Shown here: positions 45,320 through 60,002 of the stretch, one piece after another | Numbering within the stretch: the stretch's first letter is position 1 | Layout: every line of letters begins with the position of its first letter | DNA from: Panicum virgatum | Taxonomy: Eukaryota > Streptophyta > Magnoliopsida > Poales > Poaceae | Assembly (NCBI RefSeq): GCF_016808335.1 | Contig: NC_053148.1 | Span: forward strand, 43,602,930 to 43,666,929 | Direction of reading: 5' to 3' | DNA length: 64,000 nt | Position numbers and translations under genes: made by a program | Notes under the pieces: model-generated | Database searches by the model: none | The model's input: only the letters and a program-made list of their open reading frames with translations | What the model was told of the DNA's origin: nothing

Positions 45320-45830
45320 TCAATCGTATAGCTCCTTGAAAAACCCTGTGGGAAAAATCAGGAGATGTATGTATGTATATGTCATGGAAAAACTCCTTAA
45401 ACCCTTTTGGAAAAATAGGAGAAAATTTTGATATGACATATATGTGTTGTTATTCCATTAAAAACTCCTTTAAAACCCAGTGGGAAAAATATAAGAAGAA
45501 AATAATATGGAATATCATTAATTGCAAACTTATATGAGAAAAACCTCAAAAGGAAAACTCATAATTAAGTTTGAATGTATTATGATCTGTTGATCATATT
45601 TGAACTTATTCTCCCCCCAAAACCCTATGGAAAAAATATGAGGAGAAATTATATCTTGAATATCTTCTTAAAAACTCTGCTGAGAAAACAGAAGATATGA
45701 TATATGTAATATATCTTGAATATCCCTTTAAAAACCCCGGTGGGGAAAATTTGAGATATGACACGGAATATTGCCTCATTAAAAACCTAGTATGAGAAAA
45801 ACATTGATAGGAAAACTCACTTAGGAAAAG
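45320..45830. repeat. Degenerate AAAAACCCnGTGGGAAAA repeat array
   Basis: About seven imperfect units with CTCCTTAAAAACCC, then GTGGGAAAAAT and a GAG(A)A tail, between the pol stop and the 3' LTR. Such arrays occur in the 3' untranslated region of several plant copia lineages. Confidence 0.65.
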
Positions 45831-45868
45831 AGTACAATATATATAATCAGAAGATTACAATCAAAGGT

Positions 45869-48800
45869 TTACTCCCCTGATACTTGCAAATTCTTAAGTC
45901 GTCTCATACCAATTCCGAAAACATATTTTTGGAATAATGATGTAGGTAAAGATTTTGTGAATAAATCTGCAAGATTACCACATGGCTTTGTTTGCAAGAT
46001 TTCTATCTCTCCATTTTTCTGGAGCTCGTGAGGATAGAATAATTTAGGAGCAATGTGTTTTGTGATATTGCTCTTTATGTAACCTGCATTCATTTGTGCA
46101 ACGCAAGCTAAATTATCTTCATAGATAATCATTGGTTTCGTAATTGAACCAATATCACATGAGTGTTGTATGTGATTAATCATTCTGCGAAGCCATACAC
46201 ATTCACGTGAAGCTTCATATAATGTAATTATTTCAGAATGATCAGTGGATGTGGCTACTAAGGTTTGCTTGGATGATTTCCATGATATAGCTGTTCCACC
46301 ATGTAAAAATACAAAGCCTGTCTGAGATCTGGCATTGTGGGGATCAGAAAGATAGCCAGCATCTGTATATCCAATTATTGATTTATTTTGGTCAATATGA
46401 TAGAATAATCCAAGATCTATTGTACCTTGGAGATATCTGAAGATATTCTTAACTCCCGTCCAATGACATTTTGTTGGAGCTGCGCTATGTCTAGCTAGTA
46501 AGTTTACCGCAAATGCAATGTCAGGCCTGGTGAAATTTGCGACATACATTAGCGCTCCAATGGCACTTAGATATGGAACTTCGGTTCCCAATAATTCTTC
46601 ATCTTCGTCCTTTGGTCTGAATTGATCCTTATTCATATCAAGAGATCTGACGACTATAGGTGTCTTTGATGGATATAATTTATCCATATTGAATTTCTGA
46701 AGAATTTTCAGGATATATGCAGACTGATGTACTAATATCCCTGATGGGAGATGTTCGAGCTGAAAGCCTAAACAAAATTTGGTTTTACCCACATCTTTCA
46801 TTTCAAATTCCGTCTTTAGATGGTTGCGTGCTTCGTCTATATCTTGTGTACTCCCAATGATATTGAGATCATCCACGTACACAGATATAATGTAAAATCC
46901 ATTTAAGGATTTCTTGATGAATACACATGGGCAATCATCGTTATTGGAAAAACTTTTCTGAAGAGGGAATTTCTTTAGTCGGTTGTACCACATTCTTCCC
47001 GACTGTTTCAAACCATAAAATGATTTCTGAAGCTTTACACAATACATGTTGCGTGAATGATTCTTGTTCGGAATATCAAGTCCTTCGGGAACTTTCATAT
47101 AAATATCCGAATCTAGTGATATGCTGTCACTATGTCCATGAGATGCATGGATAGACCTTTCTGTGCTGCCAATGATATTAAATATCGGAATGTTATGCCA
47201 CTCATAACTGGAGAATATGTTTCATCATAATCGATGTCGGGTCTCTGCGTGAACCCTTGTGCTACAAGCCTCGCTTTGTATCTCACCACCTCATTGTTTT
47301 CATTCCTTTTACGGATGAAAACCCATTTTGATCCCACGGGAAAAATGTTTCGAGGAGTAGGTATAACCGATGAGAATACCTCTCATTTCTTGAGCGAGTG
47401 CAATTCTGCCTCGATTGCTTCCTTCCATTAAATCTAGTCTAAGCGCTTGATGCACTCTGCCATGGTCTTAGGTTCTGGATCAAGTTGGAGGTTACTTGCA
47501 ATCTTGGAGGCGAAATTAATGTCGACAATTGTTGTTTTTCTATTGAATGATTCTCCAAAATCAATATAATTAGTGGAAATTTCATTTACCCTTTGTGACT
47601 CTTCTATATTTCCCAAAGAATTAGAGTCTGGGTCTTCCGATGTCCTAGCACTTGTATTTGTGCGTGCGTTTGTGCTAGGTATATGGTATATTTCTTAAAT
47701 ATCCAAATTGTTTGGATTTACAATATCCAATTGGTGTCTATCAACGCGATGTTGATTTGCATTTACCGTTTTGGAAGTAGGCTTCCTTGGTTTCCGTAGA
47801 GGCTTATCCTTTGTTACCGTATTTCTCCCCCTCTTATTTTGATTTGGGAGATTTTGAGTAGGTACTTCTACTATTTCTAGTACGTTTACGGCAGGATTAT
47901 GTGACTTTGTGACACTTTTGTAATAAGTAAATGCTTCTGGCAGATTATATGCAATATTTTGCAAATTGATAATCTTTTGAACTTCACGTTCAGTTTCTAT
48001 AGTACGTGGATCAAAGGACTGAATACCTAAGGCATTCCAATTTATTTCCTAGCAAATTGTCCTCATCGAAGATGCAATCAGCGTGACGGGCAGTGAATAA
48101 GTCCCCTGTAAGAGGCTCGAGGTATTTTATGATTGACGGTGATTTATACCCCACATAAATCCCCAATTTTTTATGGGGGCCCATTGATGTATGCTGCGGT
48201 GGTGAAATCGGTACGTACACAGCTCAACCGAATTTTCGCAGATGGGAAATACTTGGTTGATTCCCACGTACTAACTGCAACGGGGAAACCGTATTGTATG
48301 CAGTAGGTCTAATTTGAATCAAGTCAGTGGCGTGTAAGACCGCATGACCCCAACAAGATATTGGTAATTTGTAATTCTGTAATTATGGTCTAGCAATTAA
48401 TTTTATTCTCTTTATAAGAGATTCGGCTAATCCATTTTGTGTATGTACGTATGGTACTGAATGTTCCATATTTATGCCTAGAGCCATACAATAGTCATTG
48501 AAGGCTTTTGAGAAAAACTCAGCGGCGTTATCCATTCTGATGGATTTTATTGGATTATCCGAAAATATGCTCTTAATTTGATCATTTGAGCAATGAACCT
48601 TGCAAAAGCATGATTTCTTGTGGATAACAAACATATATGGGACCATCTTGTTGATGCATCGATAAGTACCATGAAGTATCTAAATGGCCCAGTTAATGGA
48701 TGAATAGGACCACAAATATCTCCTTGAATGCATTCAAGAAATGTTAGTGGTTCAGCCTTGATCTTAAGATAAGAGGGTCTCAAGATTAATTTCCCGGTAG

Positions 48801-49370
48801 CACATGCGGTGCATACAAAATCTGAAGGTTTAAGAAATTTTGAAGTATTCATATGGTGACCAAATGAATTGCTAATATTTTTTTGCATCATCCCAATTCC
48901 GGGATGTCCTAGGCGATCATGCCAAGTCTTGAATATATCAAGATTTTGAAAAATTATCTTATATGCAACATGTTGTACGGGTTTAATATATGTGAAATAC
49001 AATCCAGTTGATAGGGAAGGAATTTTCTCAAGCAATTGCTTGTTATATCCGTCATTTTTGGTGATGAATAGATATTCATCTTTGTTGTCATTATGTGTTT
49101 AGATATGGAAACCATTACGACGGATATCTTTGTAACTCAATAGGGTACGAGTTGAATCGGGATACAGGAGTGCATCCTCGATTATTAATTGTGTACCCAT
49201 AGGGAGAACTATTATGGCTCGTCCTGAACCAACAATCACGGCATCTCGGCCTGCGATTATCATGACTTTTCCTTTACTCTTAGTTAGAGTTTGGAAATAT
49301 TTAATTTCCCTAAGTATTGTATTAGTGGTAGCACTGTCCACTAAATAAAGTTCTTCCTCCATTTGGATTG
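45869..49370 (-). pseudogene. Copia pol remnant: protease, integrase, RT, RNase H
   Basis: Protease (49099-49362) has the LVDSATT active-site region. Integrase (48383-49035) has a zinc-finger HHCC pattern (WHDRLGHPG then CTACATGK), and catalytic Asp in DICGP, second Asp in RMDNAAEF, Glu in QNGLAESLIKR; a frameshift near 48550 divides it. RT (45869-47337) has WVFIRKRN then RYKARLVAQGF, YGLKQSGRMWYNRL and the catalytic YVDD. RNase H has YTDAGY, a Glu in ASREC and EDN. 45869-47098 alone is a 409-codon uninterrupted frame. Stops near 47100 and 47340-48380 break the polyprotein. Normally it would make cDNA and integrate it; here it cannot. Confidence 0.95.
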
Positions 49371-49574
49371 TTCCCTTAGATAATCTATAATGATTGAGTC
49401 AAATATATTAAGATAAAATCAAATAATTATATAATACATATATATTATTGAATAAGTATTATATATTTATAATACTATATTGTATGTCTTACAATATTTA
49501 TGACAACAAATATTTACAACACAACATAATATTTACAAGAATATGGCTTTAATGATCAAGTCTATGGGGGTGAT

Positions 49575-50630
49575 TGAGACTAGTTGGTGTCTCCGAATAT
49601 GTCGTTGGATTGGAATTCAACGAGCATATCGTCAGTGCTGAATAAATCATCCGTCTGCGGAGGAGTCTTCTCATCAATGGTTTCCAAAGGAGTGTCCTTG
49701 GAGCAACTGGCCTCAATCGGTTGAGTAGTGAAGTGCGCTTCATACTTGTCCCCATGAACTTGTTTACCAACAGATTTCTGGTAGAGTTCAACCAAATGTT
49801 TGGCTGTGTGGCACTTCTTAGTGATATGGTTGTAACAACCACACCTTTGACAAACCTGAGAGTTGTCATGATGAAAATTCTTCTTGAAAGTGCCCTTGCC
49901 TTTGTGAGAATCCTTATTTTTCTGGAAATGATGCTTATTTTTGTTCCACTTTCCCTTGAAATTCTTTTTGAATTTCTTGCCACCAAACTTCTTTTGAGTG
50001 TTCTGACTATTGTAGTGAACTTCAGGCAAAGGTGATGCTCCGACGGGGCGCAATTGATGATTCTTTGTTAAGAGCTCATCATGTTTTTCTGCCTGAAGTA
50101 AATCATATATCAAGTCAGAGTATTTAGTATACTTGTGGCGGCGGTATTGCTGTTGCAATATCCTATTTGCCGGGAGAAATGTGGACAAAGTCTTTTCAAT
50201 CTTTTCGGCATCATCAATTGGTTGATCACAAAAACGAAGTTTGGAACAAATCTTGTGGACGACAGAGTTATATTCTGCAACAGATTTGAAATCCATAAGG
50301 CAAAGGAGAGACCATTCGCATCTAGCTTCGGGCAAAATAATTGCCTTTTGTTGATCATAGCGTTCTTTGAGTGCAACCCAAAGTGCTCTAGGATTCTCCT
50401 CCATTATATATTCGTTCTTGAGATCTGGATGAAGATGATGTCTCAAGAAATGTCATGTAGCATATTTTGCTTTTCATTTGAAACAGGGGCTTGTGGATTT
50501 GGCTCCTCAATTGAATTGAGAAAACCCTTTGCTGTTAGCATGATTTTTACGTCCATAGCCCAAGTTAGATAGTTACTGCCATCTGCGGCAAGTTCAGTGA
50601 AATCTTATTGACAATAGGTGCCATATTCCT
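49575..50630 (-). pseudogene. Copia gag remnant
   Basis: The frame 49580-50446 carries the gag core (ALWVALKERYDQQK then YNSVVHKICSKLRF) and one CCHC zinc knuckle, CQRCGCYNHITKKC, after a Lys-rich RNA-binding stretch, then an acidic tail. The N-terminal part (ADGSNYLTWAMDVK) is upstream at 50460-50600 and is separated by an in-frame stop and a frameshift. The start codon would be near 50622. Confidence 0.85.
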
Positions 50631-50639
50631 ACATGAAAT

Positions 50640-51380
50640 ATCATGTATAGGATTAATTTACTGTGGTAAATTAAAATTTATTTGTGTGTAAATTTATGCA
50701 AAATAATGAAATCAAGACGATGCTTGAATCAAACTTAAGGTATATTGATTTGAATAGTGCAACTATTTTTTATAATATTCCTGTAGGAATAATTTACTTG
50801 ATAGTCTCAATATATACAAATTGAATTTTTATTAAATATTTTGGATATACACATTATAGGTAATCATCATAAGATATAAACCTTTAGTAATGAGCAAATA
50901 ATTTGCTGCATAAAAGCATGATCTCAAGGCAAATAAATTCTTAAAGAATTTATCGTAGTCGATGCTTAGGACTCCATTACCTTGTGTTTTTCCAAAACTT
51001 GATTTATATACCTTAATTTGAATTTTGCATATTTCTACATAATGTAGAATGTAAATTGTGTGCTAAGTTGATAGTAATTCAAATAAAATAAATAGCACAT
51101 GAAAAAGATTGTTCAAATAATATTTGCATAACGAATGAGTAATCTGCGGATCACATATGTACAATTATTGCGGTAATCGTAATATCTATATTACAATGAT
51201 ACTTAGAATACGAACCAGATGGTCTAGATAGATATTTACAACAATTATGCAAATTTAGAGTAGTCAAAGGACTAAAAATAGAACAATCTAAGACCTTAAA
51301 TATAAATTTGCAGAACTAAATATGCTAAAAAGCAAAATTAGATAAAGTTCTAGGGGTCTCATAGTGATTTTGCAGAGGAA
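50640..51380. other. AT-rich copia leader, no ORF
   Basis: Between gag and the GC-rich leader ORF. AT-rich with no frame; could be an intron of the leader transcript, but no acceptor was confirmed. Confidence 0.3.
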
Positions 51381-51554
51381 TTTGAAGGGGGAAACGGCTT
51401 GGGCTGCCTGCAGCGGCTCGGCTTGTGCGGCTTGCGGGCGATTTGGCCTGGCCCGATCAGCCGGTCTGCTGCGGACGGCCTGCCAAGGGCCCAACCCGGC
51501 TCGGCTATAGGGCCGAGGGGCGGTTAGGGTTCTACCCGAACTAACGCCTCCCCT

Positions 51555-52376
51555 TCAAATGGCCGCCGCCCCTTGCCGATGCGTCGCCGCCGCCCCGTGC
51601 CGATTAGCGCCGCCGCCGCTTGGTGCCGTTGCCGGCGTCAAGCGCCGTGCGCGGGTGCCACCTTCTCTCCCCCTTCTGTTGTCTGCGCCGCGCCGTCCCC
51701 ATGGTTCGTTGGCCGAGGGCCTGCCGCCGCCGTCGTCGGGTGTGCCGCGGCCGAGTGCCGCGCCCGCCCTGCCCCAGGCGAGGACCGCCCCTTCTCCTCT
51801 CCCCCAAGACACGCCGGCCATGGGGGCTGGTCGGCCGGAGCAAATTGGCCCCAACCGGCCCTTGTCGTCGTGCTCAGAGGCGGGGAAACGCCACCTCCTC
51901 AGAGGCGACTGGAGGCGACTGGAGGCGTAGGAGCGCAGGAGATGCTGCGGTGGTGGGAGTGCGGGCGCGACGGTGATGTCGTAGGCAAAGCCCGGTGGCC
52001 ACGTCTCGGCGTCGGCGTCGCTGGTGGGGAACGGAAGTGCCCCATGACGTCCAGCCATGGCGCCGCCGCCGCCGCCATTCCTTGGTGGAAGTGACGTCGG
52101 CGTCGCTGGTGGCGGTGGTGCCATTCCAGCGCCCCTGATGGGGAGAACAGAGACCGGTGTTGTCTGTAGTGCCGGTGAACGGCGCTCATGGTCGCCATTG
52201 GAGCGACGGAGAGGGATCCTCTCGTGGTGGATGTCGAGCAAGGCACGGCGAATAGCGCCTTGCACCATGAAGCGACGAACGCCGCCGGACTGGTTGCCGC
52301 GGACGATGGCGTTCTCCACTGCGTCCGTGATGGAATCGACCATGGCATTCATGGAAGGTACGTTGGGAGTCGTCAT
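51555..52376 (-). CDS. Extra GC-rich ORF in the copia leader
   Basis: A 273-codon frame between the truncated 5' LTR and gag, in the same sense as the element. It starts MTTPNVPSMNAMVDSITDAV, then a basic segment RRFMVQGAIRRALLD, and becomes a low-complexity Pro/Arg/Gly tail. A donor-like CAAG|GTAAAC lies just before its ATG at about 52385. The composition is very unlike the AT-rich copia body. Either a leader ORF of this lineage or captured host sequence; no family recognised. The antisense frame is also open, so coding is uncertain. Confidence 0.3.
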   Translation of the reverse strand: MTTPNVPSMNAMVDSITDAVENAIVRGNQSGGVRRFMVQGAIRRALLDIHHERIPLRRSNGDHERRSPALQTTPVSVLPIRGAGMAPPPPATPTSLPPRNGGGGGAMAGRHGALPFPTSDADAETWPPGFAYDITVAPALPPPQHLLRSYASSRLQSPLRRWRFPASEHDDKGRLGPICSGRPAPMAGVSWGRGEGAVLAWGRAGAALGRGTPDDGGGRPSANEPWGRRGADNRRGREGGTRARRLTPATAPSGGGANRHGAAATHRQGAAAI

Positions 52377-52585
52377 GTTCGTTTACCTTGCAGGAACTCC
52401 GGCGATGTCTCCGGCAAGGAACTCCAGTGAAGTCTCCCTGCGGTGTGGCCTTCTTGTTGCAGGTTGCAGGAAAGAAGTCGGCGAGTTCTTGCCTTCTTCT
52501 TGAATCAGGATCACAATAACGTCATTAATCTAATTATTAATTATAAAAATTGATCACTAAGCCTATTTTCTTTCGTAACATTTTC

Positions 52586-53243
52586 CTTACCATTTTAGAA
52601 TGAGACTATTTTTCTTCTCCAGTTCACATTGTTTTCGATGCAATAAATGGTCTTAGGGCCAACAAAGTAAAAATATATTTGATGACATCATGGTGTTCAC
52701 CATGGTAAAATAGCAATTTCATCGCGTCTGTGTTGTCCCATCGTTAGATGCCTCTACGCTTTACGATGGCATATCAAGCCGCTAGTCAAACCGACTAATA
52801 TGCGTGAAGCCGCTAGCGAGATACACTATAGAAAACAAGTGTACAGTTTGTGAGTATGATTTATAAATCAGTATGCAGATTATAATTAAATTTGCAATTT
52901 GCAGTTGTCTGGTGAGAAACCTTTGGACTTTTAAGAAGTATATTTGGTTCACGTATTATAGTTCAAAACTCCATACTTTTTATGCTCCTCCTGTTGCATT
53001 GAACCAGTTTTTGACTTCCCGTGGCATCGCACGGCATGAACCTAGTACGACCTTTTTTTTATAAGAATACGATCTTAATTTGGTTTGGCATTCGACAATA
53101 AAACAAACAAAGAAAATCCTATCTGAACGAGGAAAAAAAATGGGTCTTTAAGGCCTATCTGATCCAACCGCTAAAAAGGCCTTTAAGGCCTATCTTACTA
53201 TCAGCCCAAGTCAGGAAAGCCCATCTGATCCAATCTCCAAAAT
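52586..53243. other. Intergenic, no gene
   Basis: AT-rich. Short repeat AAGGCCTATCT(G/T)A at 53150-53200. No gene. Confidence 0.3.
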
Positions 53244-56216
<2,973 letters not shown>

Positions 56217-57690
56217 ATTCAACTTCTACCCGTAGCTTATGTTATTGTGATTTCTACCTATAGTTGGTTGAGACTTTAAGCCTTGTATTGGGTGGTTGAT
56301 TGAAGTGGATTAGTGGACTAAGAGTCAGGTGTCATCTGTGCTGGATATGAAATGCTTGAACTATGTTTATCAGCCGTCATCTGATTGCCCAAATACTCCT
56401 TTCATGGGTTCACTTTGATAAATCATGGTTCCCAATTATGGAAAATCTAAACTGCTAGGGATATCCTAATTAGCATGGCTACGCGAGATTTGAAAATGCA
56501 GCCTTGTGCCCTTGTCAAGATCAAGTTGATGCACAAAAAATAGAAAGAACAAGGGAAGGAGTGGTCATATCTCTTAGGGTCAGTGCCTCGGGTTACCTGT
56601 GTGGTGCCGGTCGAACTAGGTTGCTTACTTGCTTAGCAGGAGGCTGCTGGAATGGAGGATAGGTGCGGGAGGGAGGAGGATAGAGGCCCCTCGGACTATT
56701 CACATTTTTTTCTTCAAAATCGCCTATTTTAAGCTTGGATTTGATCTGGCAAAAACCTTTTGAACCTGCCAAGCATTGCTTGGAATTAAACAAATTGGCA
56801 TAGAAGTTAGAGCAGGGGTATATTAGATATTCACAATATTGGTTTTGACAGCTTGCCCATTTCTTAAAAAAAAACAGTTTACGCATTTCTTAAGTTATTA
56901 CAGATTGTGGGGGTTATGAACTGTCATCGTCATTAGTCCCACACGGAGTTCACTTCACTTTGTCCATTGTGCAGAACTCCCAAAGTGATTTCAGAGTGAG
57001 ATCAACCAAGGTGTTAGCAGCTACTAAAACACGCTTCTTATTCATTTCAACCCAGAATTACTTTGTCCATGGAATTTATCCTAGAAAATTACTTTCAGAG
57101 TCACATAATTACGCCCCCCCCCAAAAAAAACAAAAACAAAAAATCCCTTATAGAGGAGCTGTATCAAACATGTCTGGTACATGTCCTAATTCTATAATGA
57201 TAAGTGATAAGAACATAAACATTTTTTTTGCCAAATCCTATCTCCAACGGGGAGTTTACAACGTAAGGCTGAGCTATAAAGGAGAGTGGGGGAGGAAGAA
57301 AAAGGTAGAATAAACAGTTCCATGCAAATGTGTTATTTGTGAACCTAATTCCTTGATGGAATTATACATTGGTGGTGTGGGGCAGCTATCCTGCACTTGC
57401 ATCATCCCCTAAAAGCTGGATAAAGGAACCCCAAACAACCAAGTCCCTACTCCGTATAGACTCCTCTACTGAAGTTTCTTTCTGAAGACCAGAAAACACG
57501 CACTGATGTATCAGGATGATGGAGACATTTGCTCAACGTTCCTGAATGCTCAAGATTCTTGTTCAATGCTCCTGAAAATGGTGAGGAGACATCAACACCT
57601 GTAGATTCTTGTTCAACGCTCCTGAAGAAATAAGCCAGTCGAATGCAGACATCGATCTGTTATCTTCTCTTTGTTCAGATACGGATGTTC
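56217..57690. other. 3' UTR of ubiquitin-RUB and intergenic
   Basis: The 3' UTR probably reaches about 56400. Beyond that there is no gene. 57530-57630 repeats a short segment (GATTCTTGTTCAA(T/C)GCTCCTGAA) twice. Confidence 0.35.
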
Positions 57691-60002
57691 CAGCTTATCT
57701 CGCTAGTGCATTTCTGATGTAATCAGGGTATCTTCTGGAATTAAAAAAAAATTGGAGCTTGGGGAACGTCCCTGTCGGGTCACAAAAGGGGTTCCTTCTT
57801 TTTTGAAAAAATAAACAGGCCATGACATACTTATTCACCAACATAAATGGTTTCAAATATTCCTTTTGTTTCACCTTTTCATATTCCTCTCCAACATATC
57901 TTCGATTTTCTAGTTGGCACTTGGCACTGCCCTTCTTTTCCGTTGGTACATTCTTCCCGCTTGCACCTGCCGGCCGATTTGAAAGGCAATTTCTGTCATG
58001 TATAAGCCCTTTTCCTTTGGAAAAGACTGTTCTTGCATTGTTCCTTTCTGATAAGGCCACCATTTCTGTTTTATTTGCCTCAATCTGATAATGCTGTTCA
58101 TTAGGCTTTTGGTCAGACATGTCATGCAATTGTAGGCTTGAAAGTTATTTCAGAATTCCTCTGCACAATATAGTCAGATTTGTTTAAATAGGTACAAATA
58201 AAATTTTCTGCCTTCTAGTTATGTTTTGGACCAAGCAAAATAATAAGGGCTAAACATTCTCTTTGCACCATCAGTCCATTGTACTATCTATCTTCTGTCC
58301 CTTGCTTCATGCCTTTTGCGCTATTCTGTTGGTACTGAAATCTGTTGCTCTGCAAACCCGCTCAACCGTCTCTTTCCCGCTGGTTTCCTCCCGTGCCTTT
58401 CTGCGCCGCGGGTTGCGCGCGGCGCCGAACAAAGTGAGCAGCGAGCGTGACTGATCAGTGATGGCCATGGCCATGTACGCCGCTCCTAGGATTGTGTAGG
58501 GGACCAAAGAACCCTAATTCCTTCAAAAGAACAGAAAAGAACCCTCATGGCCAATGGTAACTCTGCATCAAAGGTGACAACTTGCAGAATGCTTTGGGGG
58601 CTTTAATTCCGCCGAGGTTCATGGATTGGCCGGACAGGTTCAGGGACCATGTAACCTAGCTGCACTGCTGCAGCCGCAGGTTCCTGAGCCATTTAAGTTG
58701 ATCCCAAGGCTCTTTTGCAGAGGTCCATCCATGGCTTTCTTCAGTCAGAGTATATAGGAGCCTGGACCATCGCCGTCTTGCGCTCATCAGTTCCTCATGC
58801 CATGTTTGGCTGGTACTATGTAAAGATCTGGCTCTGAACTCTGGAGAGCAGGAATGTGCGAGTACTTTCTCGAGGTGTTGTGGACCGCAGTGCGTTGGTG
58901 ACTTGGACCATGCATCAGAGCACCGCATGGAAGCATCAGAGAGATGAACTGAAAGCTCTTTGGTTGATTTTGGTGGGGCTCAGGGATTTGGGTGATCTCG
59001 GAATAATACTTGGCTGATTTTGTGCTTGGAATTGATCGGTAAAGAAGATTTGGTTGCTTATTTATGCTGGAATATAGATCAGGTTGGAGTTGAGTTGCTG
59101 GAATTTATCTATCTATCGATCTCTTTTGGATTCATTGCTTTGGTCAGTCAAAGACGCGGATGCATAGTAGCATGGGAAATTCTGCAGCTCTATTAGCAGA
59201 TGGCAGATATACCCTTGTTTTCTCCTTTATTTTTCCCCATTGGATATTTCTGCAAACGGTCAATTTGATGAGGACTGCTAGCTTTCAAAATTAACCTGAG
59301 TTGAATTCTTTTTTGTTCTTTCTTTCGATTTACCCATCCCCAATAGGTCTGTCTGACAACTAGTAAAACTGTAAAAAACAATTGAATTATTTTTTGTTCT
59401 ATCTTTCGATTTACCCTTCCCCGATAGGTCTGACAACTAGTAAAACTGTAAAAACAAGAGCCCCGAAGTTCATTGAACGCTTCATCTACTGATGAGAGTT
59501 GAGAGCCTCAGGCACCTAAATGCAATTCACACTCGAGCCTGCATTGTTAATGTGCAGAAGCATTCGGACCAACTCGGCATGTGAATCATAGCAACATGTT
59601 TGCCATCGTCCTGACTGCACGTCGTTTTCGTCTGGACACTTGCGGATTTATTTGCCGTGCGTTCCGGACGCTTTCAGCCTTGTACCCAGTTGCCATGCAC
59701 ATTTCAGTGAAAAAAAATAAAACGTCAACAGCTGCTTCTTCTTCTTCTTCTTCCTCCTCCTTGGACAGTGATTCATTAGAAACTAGCTCGCCAAACCTCG
59801 TCGCTATTCTAAATCCAGAAGCAAATGCTACCGTTACAGACATCACTTTAGCCTGGTGGTTGATACCACAAATGGCAAGGCAGGTCATTGCCATTGCGGT
59901 ACCAAGCGTATGTACACGTGTGTAGTTGTCAAAACTTGGCAGAGGTGAGGTGGTTAGCCCCCTGCCTACACCTGCCGTGCATGGCTCGTTGCCATGGCTA
60001 CG
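57691..60002. other. Intergenic, no confirmed gene
   Basis: A minus-strand frame of 144 codons (57695-58129) has no recognisable domain. A TATA-like GTATATAGG at 58749 has no gene behind it. A CTT/CCT run lies at 59735-59760. 59585-60002 is the 3' flank of the HLS1-like gene. Confidence 0.3.
59301..59457. repeat. 81-bp tandem duplication
   Basis: Two adjacent copies of a unit starting TTGAATT, through TTTCGATTTACCC and GACAACTAGTAAAACTGTAA, with a few substitutions and a 4-bp indel. Confidence 0.85.

Larger units (their letters stand above)
45013..52580 (-). mobile_element. Degenerate Ty1-copia retrotransposon
   Basis: A 7568-bp element on the minus strand bounded by the 5-bp TSD TTTTC (45008-45012, 52581-52585). 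The 3' LTR (45013-45252, 240 bp) starts TGTTACGAAAG and ends CTTCATAACA on the minus strand, with TATA-like TATAAATAG inside. The 5' LTR survives only as its first 73 bp (52508-52580), so R, U5 and primer site are gone. Domain order on minus is gag, protease, integrase, RT, RNase H, which defines copia. Multiple stops and frameshifts: not autonomous. Confidence 0.95.

Noticed and set aside
57695..58129. 144-codon minus-strand frame
   Set aside because: Balanced composition but no recognisable domain, no clear promoter, and an unremarkable length for chance.
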